Of a DNA stretch of 64,000 nt, positions 7,359 to 16,661 are shown one piece after another. The stretch spans positions 62,001 through 126,000 of the forward strand of contig NZ_JOGX01000011.1 of the NCBI RefSeq assembly GCF_000719555.1. Reading direction: 5' to 3'. The stretch is from Streptomyces sp. NRRL F-5727 (GTDB lineage Bacteria > Actinomycetota > Actinomycetes > Streptomycetales > Streptomycetaceae). The notes under the pieces are model-generated. The model searched no databases and had not been told where the DNA came from. It saw nothing but the letters and a program-made list of their open reading frames with translations. Position 1 is the first letter of the stretch. Every line of letters starts with the position of its first letter. The position numbers were made by a program, and so were the translations under genes.

Positions 7359-10300
7359 GTGCGGGGCTACGAACGCCAGGAGAGCCACCGAGCTGAAGAC
7401 GACCATCTCTCGCGGTTCGAAGCCGAGATGGACCGGCTGAAGAAGGAGCGAGAGAAGGCCGTCCAGCACGCCGAGGACCTCGGCTACCAGGTCGAGGTCT
7501 TGCGTGCCAAGCTCCACGAGGCGCGGCGCACCATCGCGTCCCGGCCCGCCTACGACAGCGCGGACATCGGCTACCAGGCCGAACAGCTGCTGCGGAACGC
7601 CCAGGCGCAGGCCGAACAGCTCCGCCAGGACGCCGAGCGCGAGCTGCGCGAGGCCCGGGCGCAGACCCAGCGGATCCTCCAGGAGCACGCCGAGCACCAG
7701 GCCCGGCTCCAGGCCGAGCTGCACAACGAGGCCGTCCAGCGCCGCCAGCAGCTCGACCAGGAGCTGAACGAGCGCCGCCAGACCGTCGAGGCGCACGTCA
7801 ACGAGAACGTGGCCTGGGCCGAACAGCTGCGCGCCCGCACCGAGTCCCAGGCCCGCCGGCTGATGGACGAGGCCCGCGCCGAGGCCGAGCAGTCGCTCGC
7901 CGCCGCCCGCGCCGAGGCCGCCCGCCTCACCGAGGAGACCGGCCGCCGCGTCGGCGCCGAGGCGGAGGCCGCACGCGCCGAGGCCGAAGCGATTCTGCTG
8001 CGCGCCCGCAAGGACGCCGAGCGGCTGATGACCACCGCCTCCACCCAGGCGCAGGAGGCCACCGGTCACGCCGAGCAGCTGCGGACCGCCGCCGTCGCCG
8101 AGACCGACCAGGCCCGCCGCCAGGCCACCGAGCTGACCCGCGCCGCCGAGCAGCGGATGCAGGAGGCCGAGGAGAAGCTGCGGCAGGCCCGCGCCGAGGC
8201 CGACAAGGCGCTCGCGGAGGCCAAGGACGCCGCCGCGAAGACGATCGCCTCCGCCGACTCCGTCAACGAGCAGCGCACCCGGACCGCCAAGTCCGAGATC
8301 GCCCGGCTGGTCGGCGAGGCCACCGAGAAGGCGGAGCAGCTCAAGGCCGAGGCCGAGGAGAAGCTCCGCGAGGCCACCGCGCACTCCGAGAAGGTCCTCG
8401 CCGAGGCCACCGAGAAGGCCCGCGCCAGCGCCGCCGAGGACTCGGCCGCCGCGCTCGCCAAGGCCGCCCGCAGCGCCGAGGAGATCCTCAGCAAGGCGTC
8501 CGAGGACGCCGCCGAGACCACCCGCAAGGCGTCCGAGGAGGCCGAGCGGATCCGCCGCGAGGCCGAGACCGAGGCCGACCGGCTGCGCTCCCGTGCCGAG
8601 GAGCAGGCCGACGAGCTGCTCGGCTCGGCGAAGGACGACACCAAGGAGTACCGGGCCAAGACCGTCGAGCTCCAGGAGGAGGCCCGGCGGCTGCGCGGCG
8701 AGGCGGAGCAGCTGCGCGCCGAGGCCATCGCCGAGGGCGAGCGGATCCGCGGCGAGGCCCGCCGCGAGGCCGTCCAGCAGATCGAGGAGGCGGCGAAGAC
8801 CGCCGAGGAGTTGCTGGCCAAGGCGAGGGGCGACGCCGACGAGCTGCGCGCCAGCGCCGGCGCGGAGAGCGAGAAGGTCAGGTCGGAGGCGATGGAGCGC
8901 GCCCAGACGCTCCGGACCCAGGCCGAGGAGACCCTGGAGCGGACCCGCGCCGAGGCGGAGCGGCTGCGCGCCGAGTCCGAGGAGCAGGCCGAGTCGGTGC
9001 GGGAGGCCGCCGAGAAGGCCGCCGCCGAGCTGCGCGCGGACGCCGAGCGGGCCGCCGAGGCCCGGCGGGCCGAGGCGGCCGAGGAGCTGACCCGGCTGCA
9101 CGCCGACGCCGAGGCGAAGGTGGCCGCGGCCGGGCGGGAGCTGACCGACGCCCGCGCGGAGGGCGAGCGGATCCGGCGCGAGGCCGCCGAGGAGACCGAG
9201 CGGCTGCGGACCGAGGGGGCCGAGCGGATCCGGGTGCTGCGGGAGCAGGCCGAGCAGGAGGCCGAGCGGCTGCGGGCCGAGGCCACGGCGGACGCGTCGG
9301 CGTCCCGCGCGGAGGCCGAGGCGACCGCGCAGCGGCTGACCTCGGAGGCGGAGACCGAGGCCGAGCGGCTGCGGTCGGAGGCCCAGGAGACCGCCGACCG
9401 GGTACGGGCCGAGGCCGCGGCCGCCGCCGAGCGGGTGGCCGCCGAGGCAGCCGAGGCGCTGTCCGCCGCGCAGGAGGAGGCCGTCCGGCGCCGCCGGGAG
9501 GCCGAGGAGACGCTGGAGTCGGCCCGTTCCGAGGCCGGCCGGGAGCGGGAGCACGCCCGCGCGCAGTCCGAGGAGCTCCTGGCCGCCGCCCGCAAGCGGG
9601 TGGAGGAGGCGCAGGCCGAGGCGCAGCGCCTGGTCGAGGAGGCGGACGCGCGGGCGACCGAGATGGTCGGCGCGGCCGAGCAGACCGCGCAGGAGGTCCG
9701 CGACTCGGTCGCCGGCCTGCGCGAGCAGGCCGAGGAGGAGATCGCCGGGCTGCGCTCGGCCGCGGAGCACGCGGCGGAGCGGACCCGGACCGAGGCGCAG
9801 GAGGAGGCGGACCGGGTCCGCGCCGACGCGTACGAGGAGCGGGAGCGGGCGTCGGAGGACGCGGCCCGCACGCGCGCGCGTGCCCAGGAGGAGTCGGACG
9901 CGGCGAAGGCGCTGGCCGAGCGGACGGTCGGGGACGCGATCGCGGAGGCGGAGAAGCTCCGTACGGACACCGCCGAGTACGCGCAGCGGCTGCGGACCGA
10001 GGCGACGGACGCGCTGGCGGCGGCCGAGCAGGACGCGGCCCGCACCCGGGCGGACGCCCGGGAGGACGCCAACCGGATCCGTTCGGAGGCGGCCGAGAAG
10101 GCCGAGGGCGTGGTCGGCGAGGCGACGGCCGAGGCGGAGCGGATCGGGGCGGAGGCCGAGCGGATCCTCGACGAGGCCCGCCAGGCCGCCGACAAGCGCC
10201 GCCAGGACGCCGCCGAACAGGCGGACACCCTCATCGGCGAGGCCACCGCCGAGGCGGAGCGGATCACGGCCGAGGCGGCCGAGCTGTGGGAGACCACGGA

Positions 10301-11552
10301 GCGGGACACGGCCCGGCTGCGGACCGAGGCCGAGCAGGTCAAGACGGACGGCGAGGCGCACGCCCAGGCGCTGCGGACCGCGGCCCTGGCCGACGCCGAG
10401 CAGATCCTGGACGAGGCCCGGCAGGCCGCCGACAAGCGCCGCCAGGACGCGGCCGAGCAGGCCGACGCGCTGGTCGGCGAGGCGACGGCGGAGGCCGGCC
10501 GGATCACCGAGGAGGCCGGTGAGCTGGCCGAGTCGGTGACCGCCGACGCCCGGGCCGAGGCCGAGCGGACGATCGCGGACGCGGCCGGCGAGGCCGAGCG
10601 GCTGCGGACCGAGGGCGCCGAGGCGCTGGAGTCGGCCCGTCAGGACGCCGAGCGGATCCGTACGGAGTCGGCGCGGGTCAGGGAGGACGCCGAGGCGGCG
10701 GCCGAGCAGATGCGCGCGGCGGCCCGCGAGGAGGCCGACCGCACCCTGGACGAGGCCCGCGAGGCCGGCGCGAAGAAGCGCGCGGACGCGGCCGAGCAGG
10801 CCGACCAGCTGATCGCGAAGGCCCGGGAGGAGGCGCTGCGCGCCACCGCCGAGGCGGAGGCGCAGGCGGACACGATGGTCGGCGCCGCCCGCAAGGAGGC
10901 CGACCGGATCGTCGCCGAGGCGACCGTCGAGGGCAACGCGCTGGTGGAGAAGGCGCGGACCGACGCGGACGAACTCCTGGTCGGGGCGCGGAAGGACGCG
11001 ACCGACATAAGGGAGCGGGCCGAGGAGCTGCGGGGCCGGATCGAGGGCGAGATCGAGGAGCTGCACGAGCGGGCGCGGCGCGAGTCGGCCGAGCAGATGA
11101 AGACGGCCGGCGAGCGCGTCGACAAGCTGGTGAAGGCCGCGGAGGAGCAGCGGGCCGAGGCCGAGGAGAAGGCCAAGGAGATGGTCTCGGAGGCGAGTTC
11201 GGAGGCGAGCAAGGTCCGCATCGCGGCCGTCCGGAAGGCGGACGCGCTGCTCAAGGAGGCCGAGCAGAAGAAGAGTTCGCTGATCGCGGAGGGCGAGCGG
11301 ATCAAGGCGGAGGCCGAGCGGCTCAAGGTGGAGGCGGAGGCCGAGGCGGACCGGCTGGTCGAGGAGGGCCGGCGCGAGCTGGAGACCCTGACCCGTCGTC
11401 GTACCGACATCAATGCCGAGATCTCCCGTGTCCAGGACGTGCTGGAGGCGTTGGAGTCTTTCGAGACGCCGTCGGCGGGGGCGAAGGACGGGCTCAAGGC
11501 GGGCGCTTCCTCGGGTTCCACTCGTTCGAGTGGCAAGTCCCAGGACGGCTAG
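7359..11552 (+). CDS. scy: Scy, polar-growth coiled-coil scaffold protein
   Basis: A 1397-residue, almost uninterrupted coiled coil rich in Ala, Glu, Arg and Gln, from about residue 15 to 1360. The GTG start at 7359 (VRGYERQESHRAEDDHLSRF) is chosen for the AAGGATGG ribosome site 8 bp before it; longer frames add non-coiled sequence. In Streptomyces, Scy organises the tip-organising centre with DivIVA and FilP and controls branching. The repeated A-A-E-A-E-R-(L/I)-R pattern fits the 51-residue repeat described for this family. FilP follows in the same orientation, as in S. coelicolor. Residues 936-1046 contain a recent internal duplication. Confidence 0.95.
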   Translation: MRGYERQESHRAEDDHLSRFEAEMDRLKKEREKAVQHAEDLGYQVEVLRAKLHEARRTIASRPAYDSADIGYQAEQLLRNAQAQAEQLRQDAERELREARAQTQRILQEHAEHQARLQAELHNEAVQRRQQLDQELNERRQTVEAHVNENVAWAEQLRARTESQARRLMDEARAEAEQSLAAARAEAARLTEETGRRVGAEAEAARAEAEAILLRARKDAERLMTTASTQAQEATGHAEQLRTAAVAETDQARRQATELTRAAEQRMQEAEEKLRQARAEADKALAEAKDAAAKTIASADSVNEQRTRTAKSEIARLVGEATEKAEQLKAEAEEKLREATAHSEKVLAEATEKARASAAEDSAAALAKAARSAEEILSKASEDAAETTRKASEEAERIRREAETEADRLRSRAEEQADELLGSAKDDTKEYRAKTVELQEEARRLRGEAEQLRAEAIAEGERIRGEARREAVQQIEEAAKTAEELLAKARGDADELRASAGAESEKVRSEAMERAQTLRTQAEETLERTRAEAERLRAESEEQAESVREAAEKAAAELRADAERAAEARRAEAAEELTRLHADAEAKVAAAGRELTDARAEGERIRREAAEETERLRTEGAERIRVLREQAEQEAERLRAEATADASASRAEAEATAQRLTSEAETEAERLRSEAQETADRVRAEAAAAAERVAAEAAEALSAAQEEAVRRRREAEETLESARSEAGREREHARAQSEELLAAARKRVEEAQAEAQRLVEEADARATEMVGAAEQTAQEVRDSVAGLREQAEEEIAGLRSAAEHAAERTRTEAQEEADRVRADAYEERERASEDAARTRARAQEESDAAKALAERTVGDAIAEAEKLRTDTAEYAQRLRTEATDALAAAEQDAARTRADAREDANRIRSEAAEKAEGVVGEATAEAERIGAEAERILDEARQAADKRRQDAAEQADTLIGEATAEAERITAEAAELWETTERDTARLRTEAEQVKTDGEAHAQALRTAALADAEQILDEARQAADKRRQDAAEQADALVGEATAEAGRITEEAGELAESVTADARAEAERTIADAAGEAERLRTEGAEALESARQDAERIRTESARVREDAEAAAEQMRAAAREEADRTLDEAREAGAKKRADAAEQADQLIAKAREEALRATAEAEAQADTMVGAARKEADRIVAEATVEGNALVEKARTDADELLVGARKDATDIRERAEELRGRIEGEIEELHERARRESAEQMKTAGERVDKLVKAAEEQRAEAEEKAKEMVSEASSEASKVRIAAVRKADALLKEAEQKKSSLIAEGERIKAEAERLKVEAEAEADRLVEEGRRELETLTRRRTDINAEISRVQDVLEALESFETPSAGAKDGLKAGASSGSTRSSGKSQDG
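10164..10496 (+). repeat. Internal duplication within scy, 240-bp period
   Basis: Two near-identical blocks of about 31 codons (10164-10256 and 10404-10496) both encode ILDEARQAADKRRQDAAEQA and then GEATAEA. The start points are exactly 240 bp (80 codons) apart, so the phase of the coiled coil is preserved. Confidence 0.85.
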
Positions 11553-11666
11553 CCACTCAAAAGGCTGGACATTCTCCAGATCAAACGGGCATACGCTCGA
11601 TGACACGCCGCTTCGGCCCCTAGGATTCCCTCTAACACCTCACCGGTCTCATTCGACAGGAACCCC

Positions 11667-12602
11667 ATGAGCGACACTTCCTCCCCCTTCGGCTTCGAGC
11701 TCGTGCGGCGTGGTTACGACCGCGGTCAGGTGGACGACCGCATTACCAAGCTCGTCGCCGACCGTGACAGCGCACTGGGCCGCATCACCTCCCTGGAGAA
11801 GCGCATCGAGGAACTCCACCTCGAGACGCAGAACGCCCAGGCGCAGGTGAGCGACGCGGAGCCGTCGTACGCCGGTCTCGGCGCGCGCGTCGAGAAGATC
11901 CTCCGCCTCGCCGAGGAGGAGGCGAAGGACCTGCGCGAGGAGGCCCGTCGCGCCGCCGAGCAGCACCGCGAGCTGGCCGAGTCGGCCGCCCAGCAGGTGC
12001 GCAACGACGCGGAGTCGTTCGCGGCCGAGCGCAAGGCGAAGGCCGAGGACGAGGGCGTCCGGATCGTCGAGAAGGCGCAGGGCGAGGCCAACTCGCTGCG
12101 TGCCGAGGCGCAGAAGGACGCGCAGTCGAAGCGCGAGGAGGCGGACGCCCTCTTCGAGGAGACCCGCGCCAAGGCCGCCCAGGCCGCCGCGGACTTCGAG
12201 ACCAACCTGGCCAAGCGCCGCGAGCAGTCCGAGCGCGACCTGGCCTCCCGTCAGGCCAAGGCCGAGAAGCGCCTCGCCGAGATCGAGCACCGCGCCGAGC
12301 AGCTCCGCCTGGAGGCCGAGAAGCTCCGCACGGACGCCGAGCGCCGGGCCCGCCAGACGGTGGAGACCGCGCAGCGCCAGGCCGAGGACATCGTGGCCGA
12401 CGCCAACGCCAAGGCGGACCGGATCCGCTCGGAATCGGAGCGCGAGCTCGCGGCGCTGACGAACCGCCGCGACTCCATCAACGCGCAGCTGACCAACGTC
12501 CGCGAGATGCTGGCCACGCTGACCGGTGCCGCGGTCGCCGCCGCCGGTTCCCCGCTGGACGAGGAGCGCTCCGCCGGCGTGCCGGCCCAGCAGACCCGCT
12601 GA
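11667..12602 (+). CDS. filP: FilP, intermediate-filament-like cytoskeletal protein
   Basis: A 311-residue protein with a short DivIVA-like head (GFELVRRGYDRGQVDDRI) followed by a long coiled coil to about residue 285 and a flexible Ala/Pro tail. FilP forms cytoskeletal filaments that give hyphae rigidity and interact with DivIVA and Scy. The length matches the known 310-residue protein. It starts 114 bp after scy with its own TAGGAT -10-like box (11621-11626), so separate transcription is possible. The ribosome site AGGAA precedes the ATG. Confidence 0.95.
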   Translation: MSDTSSPFGFELVRRGYDRGQVDDRITKLVADRDSALGRITSLEKRIEELHLETQNAQAQVSDAEPSYAGLGARVEKILRLAEEEAKDLREEARRAAEQHRELAESAAQQVRNDAESFAAERKAKAEDEGVRIVEKAQGEANSLRAEAQKDAQSKREEADALFEETRAKAAQAAADFETNLAKRREQSERDLASRQAKAEKRLAEIEHRAEQLRLEAEKLRTDAERRARQTVETAQRQAEDIVADANAKADRIRSESERELAALTNRRDSINAQLTNVREMLATLTGAAVAAAGSPLDEERSAGVPAQQTR

Positions 12603-12624
12603 GGCCCCGCCGTCGCGTCCCCGA

Positions 12625-12654
12625 ACCCCCCGTCACTCCGGTGGCGGGGGGTTT
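12625..12654 (+). terminator. filP terminator
   Basis: AACCCCCCG-T-CAC pairs with GTG-G-CGGGGGGTT around TCCG, with a single T-G wobble, and is followed by a T run. Confidence 0.88.
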
Positions 12655-12677
12655 CGCGCGCCCTTAGCTTGGTACGC

Positions 12678-13694
12678 ATGATCGAGCTTGACGGACTGAC
12701 GAAGCGGTACGGGACGAAGACGGCGGTCGATCATCTCTCCTTCCGGGTCCGGCCGGGCATGATCACCGGCTTCCTGGGGCCCAACGGGGCGGGGAAGTCG
12801 ACCACGATGCGGATGATGCTCGATCTGGACAACCCCACGAGCGGGACGGTGCGGATCGACGGCCGGCACTACCGCGAGCTGGACGAGCCGCTGAAGTACA
12901 TCGGGGCGCTGCTCGACGCCAAGGCGATGCACGGGGGCCGGTCGGCGTACAACAACCTGCTGTGTCTGGCGCAGTCGAACCGGATCCCGGAGAGCCGGGT
13001 GGCGGAGGTGCTGGACCTGGTGGGTCTGACCGCGGTGGCGCGGAAGAAGTCAAAGGGCTTCTCGCTGGGCATGGGTCAGCGGCTCGGCATCGCGTCGGCG
13101 CTGCTCGGCGATCCCGAGATCCTGATGTTCGACGAACCCGTCAATGGTCTGGACCCCGAGGGAATTCACTGGATCCGCAATCTGATGAAGTCGCTCGCCG
13201 CGGAAGGCAGAACGATCTTCGTCTCCAGTCATCTCATGAGTGAAATGGCGCTGACGGCAGATCATCTGATCGTGATCGGGCAGGGAAAGCTGCTTGCGGA
13301 CATGTCCATGGCCGATTTCATCCAGCGGAATTCGCGGAGTTTCGTCCGGCTCCGCTCTCCCCAGCAGGAACGGCTGCGGGATGTGCTCCACGCCGACGGA
13401 TTCGTGGTGGTCGAGGCCGGAAACGGGACCCTGGAGGTCGACGGCGCCACCACCGAGCGGCTGGGCGAGCTGGCGGCGGCGCACCAGCTGACGCTGCACG
13501 AGCTGAGCGCCCAGCGCGCCTCCCTGGAGGAGGCGTTCATGCAGATGACGGCGGGCGCGGTGGAGTACCACGCGCACGGCACCGACACGCACGGCGGCGG
13601 CGAGCCGGCCGCGCCCGGCCCCGCGTGGGGCGCGAACTCCGGCTGGGGCCCCGCACCGGGCGCCGGGTCCGGCACGACCACCGAGGGGGTCTGA
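12678..13694 (+). CDS. ABC transporter ATP-binding protein (pair 1)
   Basis: A 338-residue ATPase of the drug/lantibiotic-export type. Walker A is GPNGAGKST, the signature is FSLGMGQRLGIA (a Q-loop-linked variant of LSGGQ), Walker B is ILMFDEPVNGLDPEG, and the switch His lies in VSSHLMSE. A C-terminal domain ending QRASLEEAFMQMTAG and a Gly/Pro-rich tail follow. The ATG at 12678 lies 7 bp after TAGCTT, with no ribosome site, so the message is probably leaderless. It forms a unit with the permease 3 bp downstream and is paralogous to the pair at 14.7-16.7 kb. The substrate is unknown. Confidence 0.93.
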   Translation: MIELDGLTKRYGTKTAVDHLSFRVRPGMITGFLGPNGAGKSTTMRMMLDLDNPTSGTVRIDGRHYRELDEPLKYIGALLDAKAMHGGRSAYNNLLCLAQSNRIPESRVAEVLDLVGLTAVARKKSKGFSLGMGQRLGIASALLGDPEILMFDEPVNGLDPEGIHWIRNLMKSLAAEGRTIFVSSHLMSEMALTADHLIVIGQGKLLADMSMADFIQRNSRSFVRLRSPQQERLRDVLHADGFVVVEAGNGTLEVDGATTERLGELAAAHQLTLHELSAQRASLEEAFMQMTAGAVEYHAHGTDTHGGGEPAAPGPAWGANSGWGPAPGAGSGTTTEGV

Positions 13695-13697
13695 TCC

Positions 13698-14477
13698 ATG
13701 GCAGCGGTACCGGCGGTCCTCCAGTCCGAGTGGACCAAGATCAGGACGGTCTCGTCGACGATCTGGACCCTGGCGAGCGCGCTGATCGTCACGGTGGCGA
13801 TGAGCGCGGCGCTCTCCGCGGTCCTGAACTCCAGCTTCGACGACCTGTCCGAGCTGGAGCGGGCCACCTTCGACCCGACCTTCGTCAGCTTCTCCGGCAT
13901 GGTCCTCGGCCAGCTGGCGATGGTGGTCTTCGGTGTCCTGGTGGTGGGGACCGAGTACTCCTCGGGCATGATCCGCACCTCGCTCGCCGCGGTCCCCCAG
14001 CGCGCCACGTTCCTCTTCTCCAAGATCGCGGTGGCCGGGGCGCTGGCCCTGGTGGTCGGTCTGGTGACGAGCTTCATGTCGTTCTTCCTCGGGCAGGCGC
14101 TGCTCGGCGAGCACCGGACGACGATCGGCGCGGACAACGTGCTGCGGGCGGTGGTCGGCGGCGGGATCTACATGGGGCTGATCGCGGTCTTCTCGATGGG
14201 CGTGGCGGCGATGCTCCGCTCCTCGATGCTGTCGCTCGGCATCCTGGTGCCGTTCTTCTTCCTGATCTCGCAGATCCTGTCGGCGGTGCCGAAGGCGAAG
14301 GAGGTCGCCAAGTACTTCCCGGACCAGGCCGGCTCCAAGATCATGCAGGTGGTGCCGGACGCGCTGGGCTCGGAGAAGGCGCCCTACGGGCCGTGGGGCG
14401 GGCTCGGGATCATGCTGGCCTGGGTGGCGGCCGCGCTGCTCGGCGGCTATCTGGTGCTGAAGCGGCGGGACGCCTGA
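13698..14477 (+). CDS. ABC-2 type permease (pair 1)
   Basis: A 259-residue membrane protein with about six hydrophobic segments. It opens with LQSEWTKIRTVSSTIWTLASA, the entry motif of this exporter family, and contains the conserved GTEYSSGMIRTSLAAVPQR loop. It starts 3 bp after the ATPase stop, so the two are co-translated. Its paralogue at 15815-16651 shares the SEWTKIR-V-ST-WTL and SEYG-GMIRTTL blocks. Half-transporter pairs of this kind export peptides, drugs or lipids; the substrate cannot be told. Confidence 0.92.
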   Translation: MAAVPAVLQSEWTKIRTVSSTIWTLASALIVTVAMSAALSAVLNSSFDDLSELERATFDPTFVSFSGMVLGQLAMVVFGVLVVGTEYSSGMIRTSLAAVPQRATFLFSKIAVAGALALVVGLVTSFMSFFLGQALLGEHRTTIGADNVLRAVVGGGIYMGLIAVFSMGVAAMLRSSMLSLGILVPFFFLISQILSAVPKAKEVAKYFPDQAGSKIMQVVPDALGSEKAPYGPWGGLGIMLAWVAAALLGGYLVLKRRDA

Positions 14478-14657
14478 GGACGGGGGCGCGCCTGCGGGGC
14501 GCGTCCCGGATTTCTCCCTGAGGTTTCGCTTCGGTCTCGCTTCGCCGGAGCGGGAACCGTCAACGGCTGGATAAGCTCCTGACTCGTACGGGGGCCTTCC
14601 GGCCGCGCGCCGCCACGCCCCGATCGCACACCACCGAGCTGTCGATGGGGCTGGAGA

Positions 14658-15818
14658 ATGATCGAGGCAGTCGGCCTGACCAAGCGCTATGGCGCCAAGA
14701 CGGCCGTGTACAACCTTTCCTTCCAGGTGAGGCCGGGTGTCGTGACCGGCTTCCTGGGCCCGAACGGCTCCGGCAAGTCGACCACCATGCGCATGATCCT
14801 CGGCCTGGACCAGCCGACGGCCGGCCAGGTGACGATCGGCGGCCACCCCTTCCGGCAGCTCCCGAACGCGCCCCGGCAGGTCGGCGCCCTCCTCGACGCC
14901 AAGGCCGTGCACGGCGGCCGCAGCGCCCGCAGCCACCTCCTGTCGCTGGCCCAGCTGGCCGGCATCCCGGCCCGCCGGGTGGACGAGGTGCTGGGCGTGG
15001 TGGGCCTCCAGGAGGTGGCGCGGCGCCGCTCCAAGGGCTTCTCGCTCGGCATGGGGCAGCGGCTCGGCATCGCCGCCGCGCTGCTCGGCGACCCGCAGGT
15101 GCTGCTCTTCGACGAGCCGGTCAACGGCCTCGACCCGGAGGGCATCCTCTGGGTCCGCAACCTGATGAAGAAGCTGGCCGCCGAGGGCCGCACGGTCTTC
15201 GTCTCCAGCCACCTCATGAGCGAGATGGCGCTGACCGCGGACCATCTGATCGTGATCGGCCGGGGCCAGCTCCTCGCCGACATGCCGGTGAAGCAGTTCA
15301 TCTCGGCGAACTCGGCGGACTTCGCCCGGGTCCGCGTCCCGGCCGGCGAGGCCGGTCCCCGGGAGAAGCTGTCCCGGGTGCTGGTCGAGGCCGGCGGCCA
15401 GGTCCTCTCCGAGCCGGACGGGGCGCTGCGCGTCACCGGCCTGCCGCTGCCGAGGATCAGCGACCTGGCGCACGAGGCGGACGTACGGCTCTGGGAGCTG
15501 TCCCCGCACCAGGCGTCTCTGGAGGAGGCGTACATGCGGCTGACGCAGGGCGCCGTGGACTACCGCTCCACCGACGACAAGCTGGCCCATCTCCAGGCCC
15601 CGCCGCAGCCCGGGCAGCCGGGGTACGGGGTGCCGCCGCAGCCGCCGCTTCCGGCGGACGTGCCGCAGCAGGGCTGGTACGCCCCGCCGCCGCCCGGCCA
15701 GAACCCGTACGCCGCCCCGCAGCCCCCCGCGGCCGCGCCGACCGCGCCGGCCGCGCCGCAGTCCGCCCCGCAGCCGAGCCTCCAGAAGCCGAGCGACACC
15801 ACCGAGGACGCCCGATGA
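14658..15818 (+). CDS. ABC transporter ATP-binding protein (pair 2)
   Basis: A 386-residue ATPase closely related to the one at 12678-13694. It has Walker A GPNGSGKST, signature FSLGMGQRLGIA, Walker B VLLFDEPVNGLDPEG and VSSHLMSEMALTADHLIVIG. The C-terminus, after ASLEEAYMRLTQG, carries an 80-residue Pro/Gln/Ala-rich tail that the first copy has only in short form. The 4-bp ATGA overlap with the following permease shows co-translation. The pair evidently arose by tandem duplication of an ATPase-permease unit. Confidence 0.93.
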   Translation: MIEAVGLTKRYGAKTAVYNLSFQVRPGVVTGFLGPNGSGKSTTMRMILGLDQPTAGQVTIGGHPFRQLPNAPRQVGALLDAKAVHGGRSARSHLLSLAQLAGIPARRVDEVLGVVGLQEVARRRSKGFSLGMGQRLGIAAALLGDPQVLLFDEPVNGLDPEGILWVRNLMKKLAAEGRTVFVSSHLMSEMALTADHLIVIGRGQLLADMPVKQFISANSADFARVRVPAGEAGPREKLSRVLVEAGGQVLSEPDGALRVTGLPLPRISDLAHEADVRLWELSPHQASLEEAYMRLTQGAVDYRSTDDKLAHLQAPPQPGQPGYGVPPQPPLPADVPQQGWYAPPPPGQNPYAAPQPPAAAPTAPAAPQSAPQPSLQKPSDTTEDAR

Positions 15819-16651
15819 CCGCCCCGACGCCGACCCCCACGCCTCCCCCGCCGTACGGCTACGTCTCCCCCATCCCGGTGCGCCGGGCGCACCTCGGGGA
15901 CGCGCTCGCCTCGGAGTGGACGAAGATCCGCTCGGTGCGGTCGACCATGTGGACGCTGGGGACGATGGTCCTGCTGATGCTGGTGATCGGTCTGGGCGTG
16001 GCCGCGGTCGCCGCCTCCGAGGGCGGCAACATGGGCGAGGACTCGGCGCTGCCGCTGGGCTTCTTCGGGATGCTGCCGGCGTCGATCTGCGTGATCACGC
16101 TGGGCGTGCTGACCATCTCGTCCGAGTACGGCACGGGGATGATCCGGACCACGCTGACGGCGTGCCCGAGCCGGTCCCGGGTGCTGACGGCGAAGGCGAT
16201 CGTCTTCTTCCTGCTGGTCTTCACGGTGACCCTGGTGGTCGCCTTCGCGGTGGCGACGGCGCAGGTCGCGATGGTGGACGCGGCGGAGCCGACGGGCGCG
16301 GAGTGGGCGCGGGCCACGGTCGGCGCGGCCGGGTTCCTGGCGGTGCTCGGCCTGCTGTCGATGGCGGTGGGCGCGCTGGTGCGGCACTCGGCCGGGGCGA
16401 TCACCGTGATGATCGGTCTGCTGCTGCTGCCGCTGGTGGCGGCCCTGTTCATGCTCGCGCCGGGGCTGAAGGGGATCCAGGAGGCGCTCTTCACCTACGC
16501 GATCCCCTCGCAGATGATCGCGCTGTACGCGGCGGAGCCGCCGTTCGGCGACAGCGGTCCGGCGGGCTGGGAGGCGCTGTTCACGCTCACGGGCATCGCG
16601 GTGGTGGCCATGGGCGCCGCGTACGCGCTGCTGAACAGCCGGGACGTCTGA
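15815..16651 (+). CDS. ABC-2 type permease (pair 2)
   Basis: A 278-residue membrane protein with a Pro/Thr-rich cytosolic N-terminus of about 30 residues and then LASEWTKIRSVRSTMWTLGTMVLL as the first helix. Six hydrophobic segments are visible, with the conserved SSEYGTGMIRTTLTACPSR loop between helices 2 and 3. The ATG overlaps the stop of the ATPase by 4 bp. It is the paralogue of the permease at 13698-14477 and most likely forms a dimeric exporter with the upstream ATPase. Confidence 0.93.
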   Translation: MTAPTPTPTPPPPYGYVSPIPVRRAHLGDALASEWTKIRSVRSTMWTLGTMVLLMLVIGLGVAAVAASEGGNMGEDSALPLGFFGMLPASICVITLGVLTISSEYGTGMIRTTLTACPSRSRVLTAKAIVFFLLVFTVTLVVAFAVATAQVAMVDAAEPTGAEWARATVGAAGFLAVLGLLSMAVGALVRHSAGAITVMIGLLLLPLVAALFMLAPGLKGIQEALFTYAIPSQMIALYAAEPPFGDSGPAGWEALFTLTGIAVVAMGAAYALLNSRDV

Positions 16652-16661
16652 AGCCCGGGGC

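Noticed and set aside
8066..10507. An 813-codon Ser/Ala/Arg-rich frame antisense to scy
   Set aside because: It is a second shadow of the same coiled coil, with no start context and no recognisable domain.
7248..11606. A 1452-codon open frame antisense to scy
   Set aside because: It mirrors the Ala/Glu/Arg-rich codons of scy in a high-GC genome. The product is a low-complexity Leu/Gly/Arg string without any fold.
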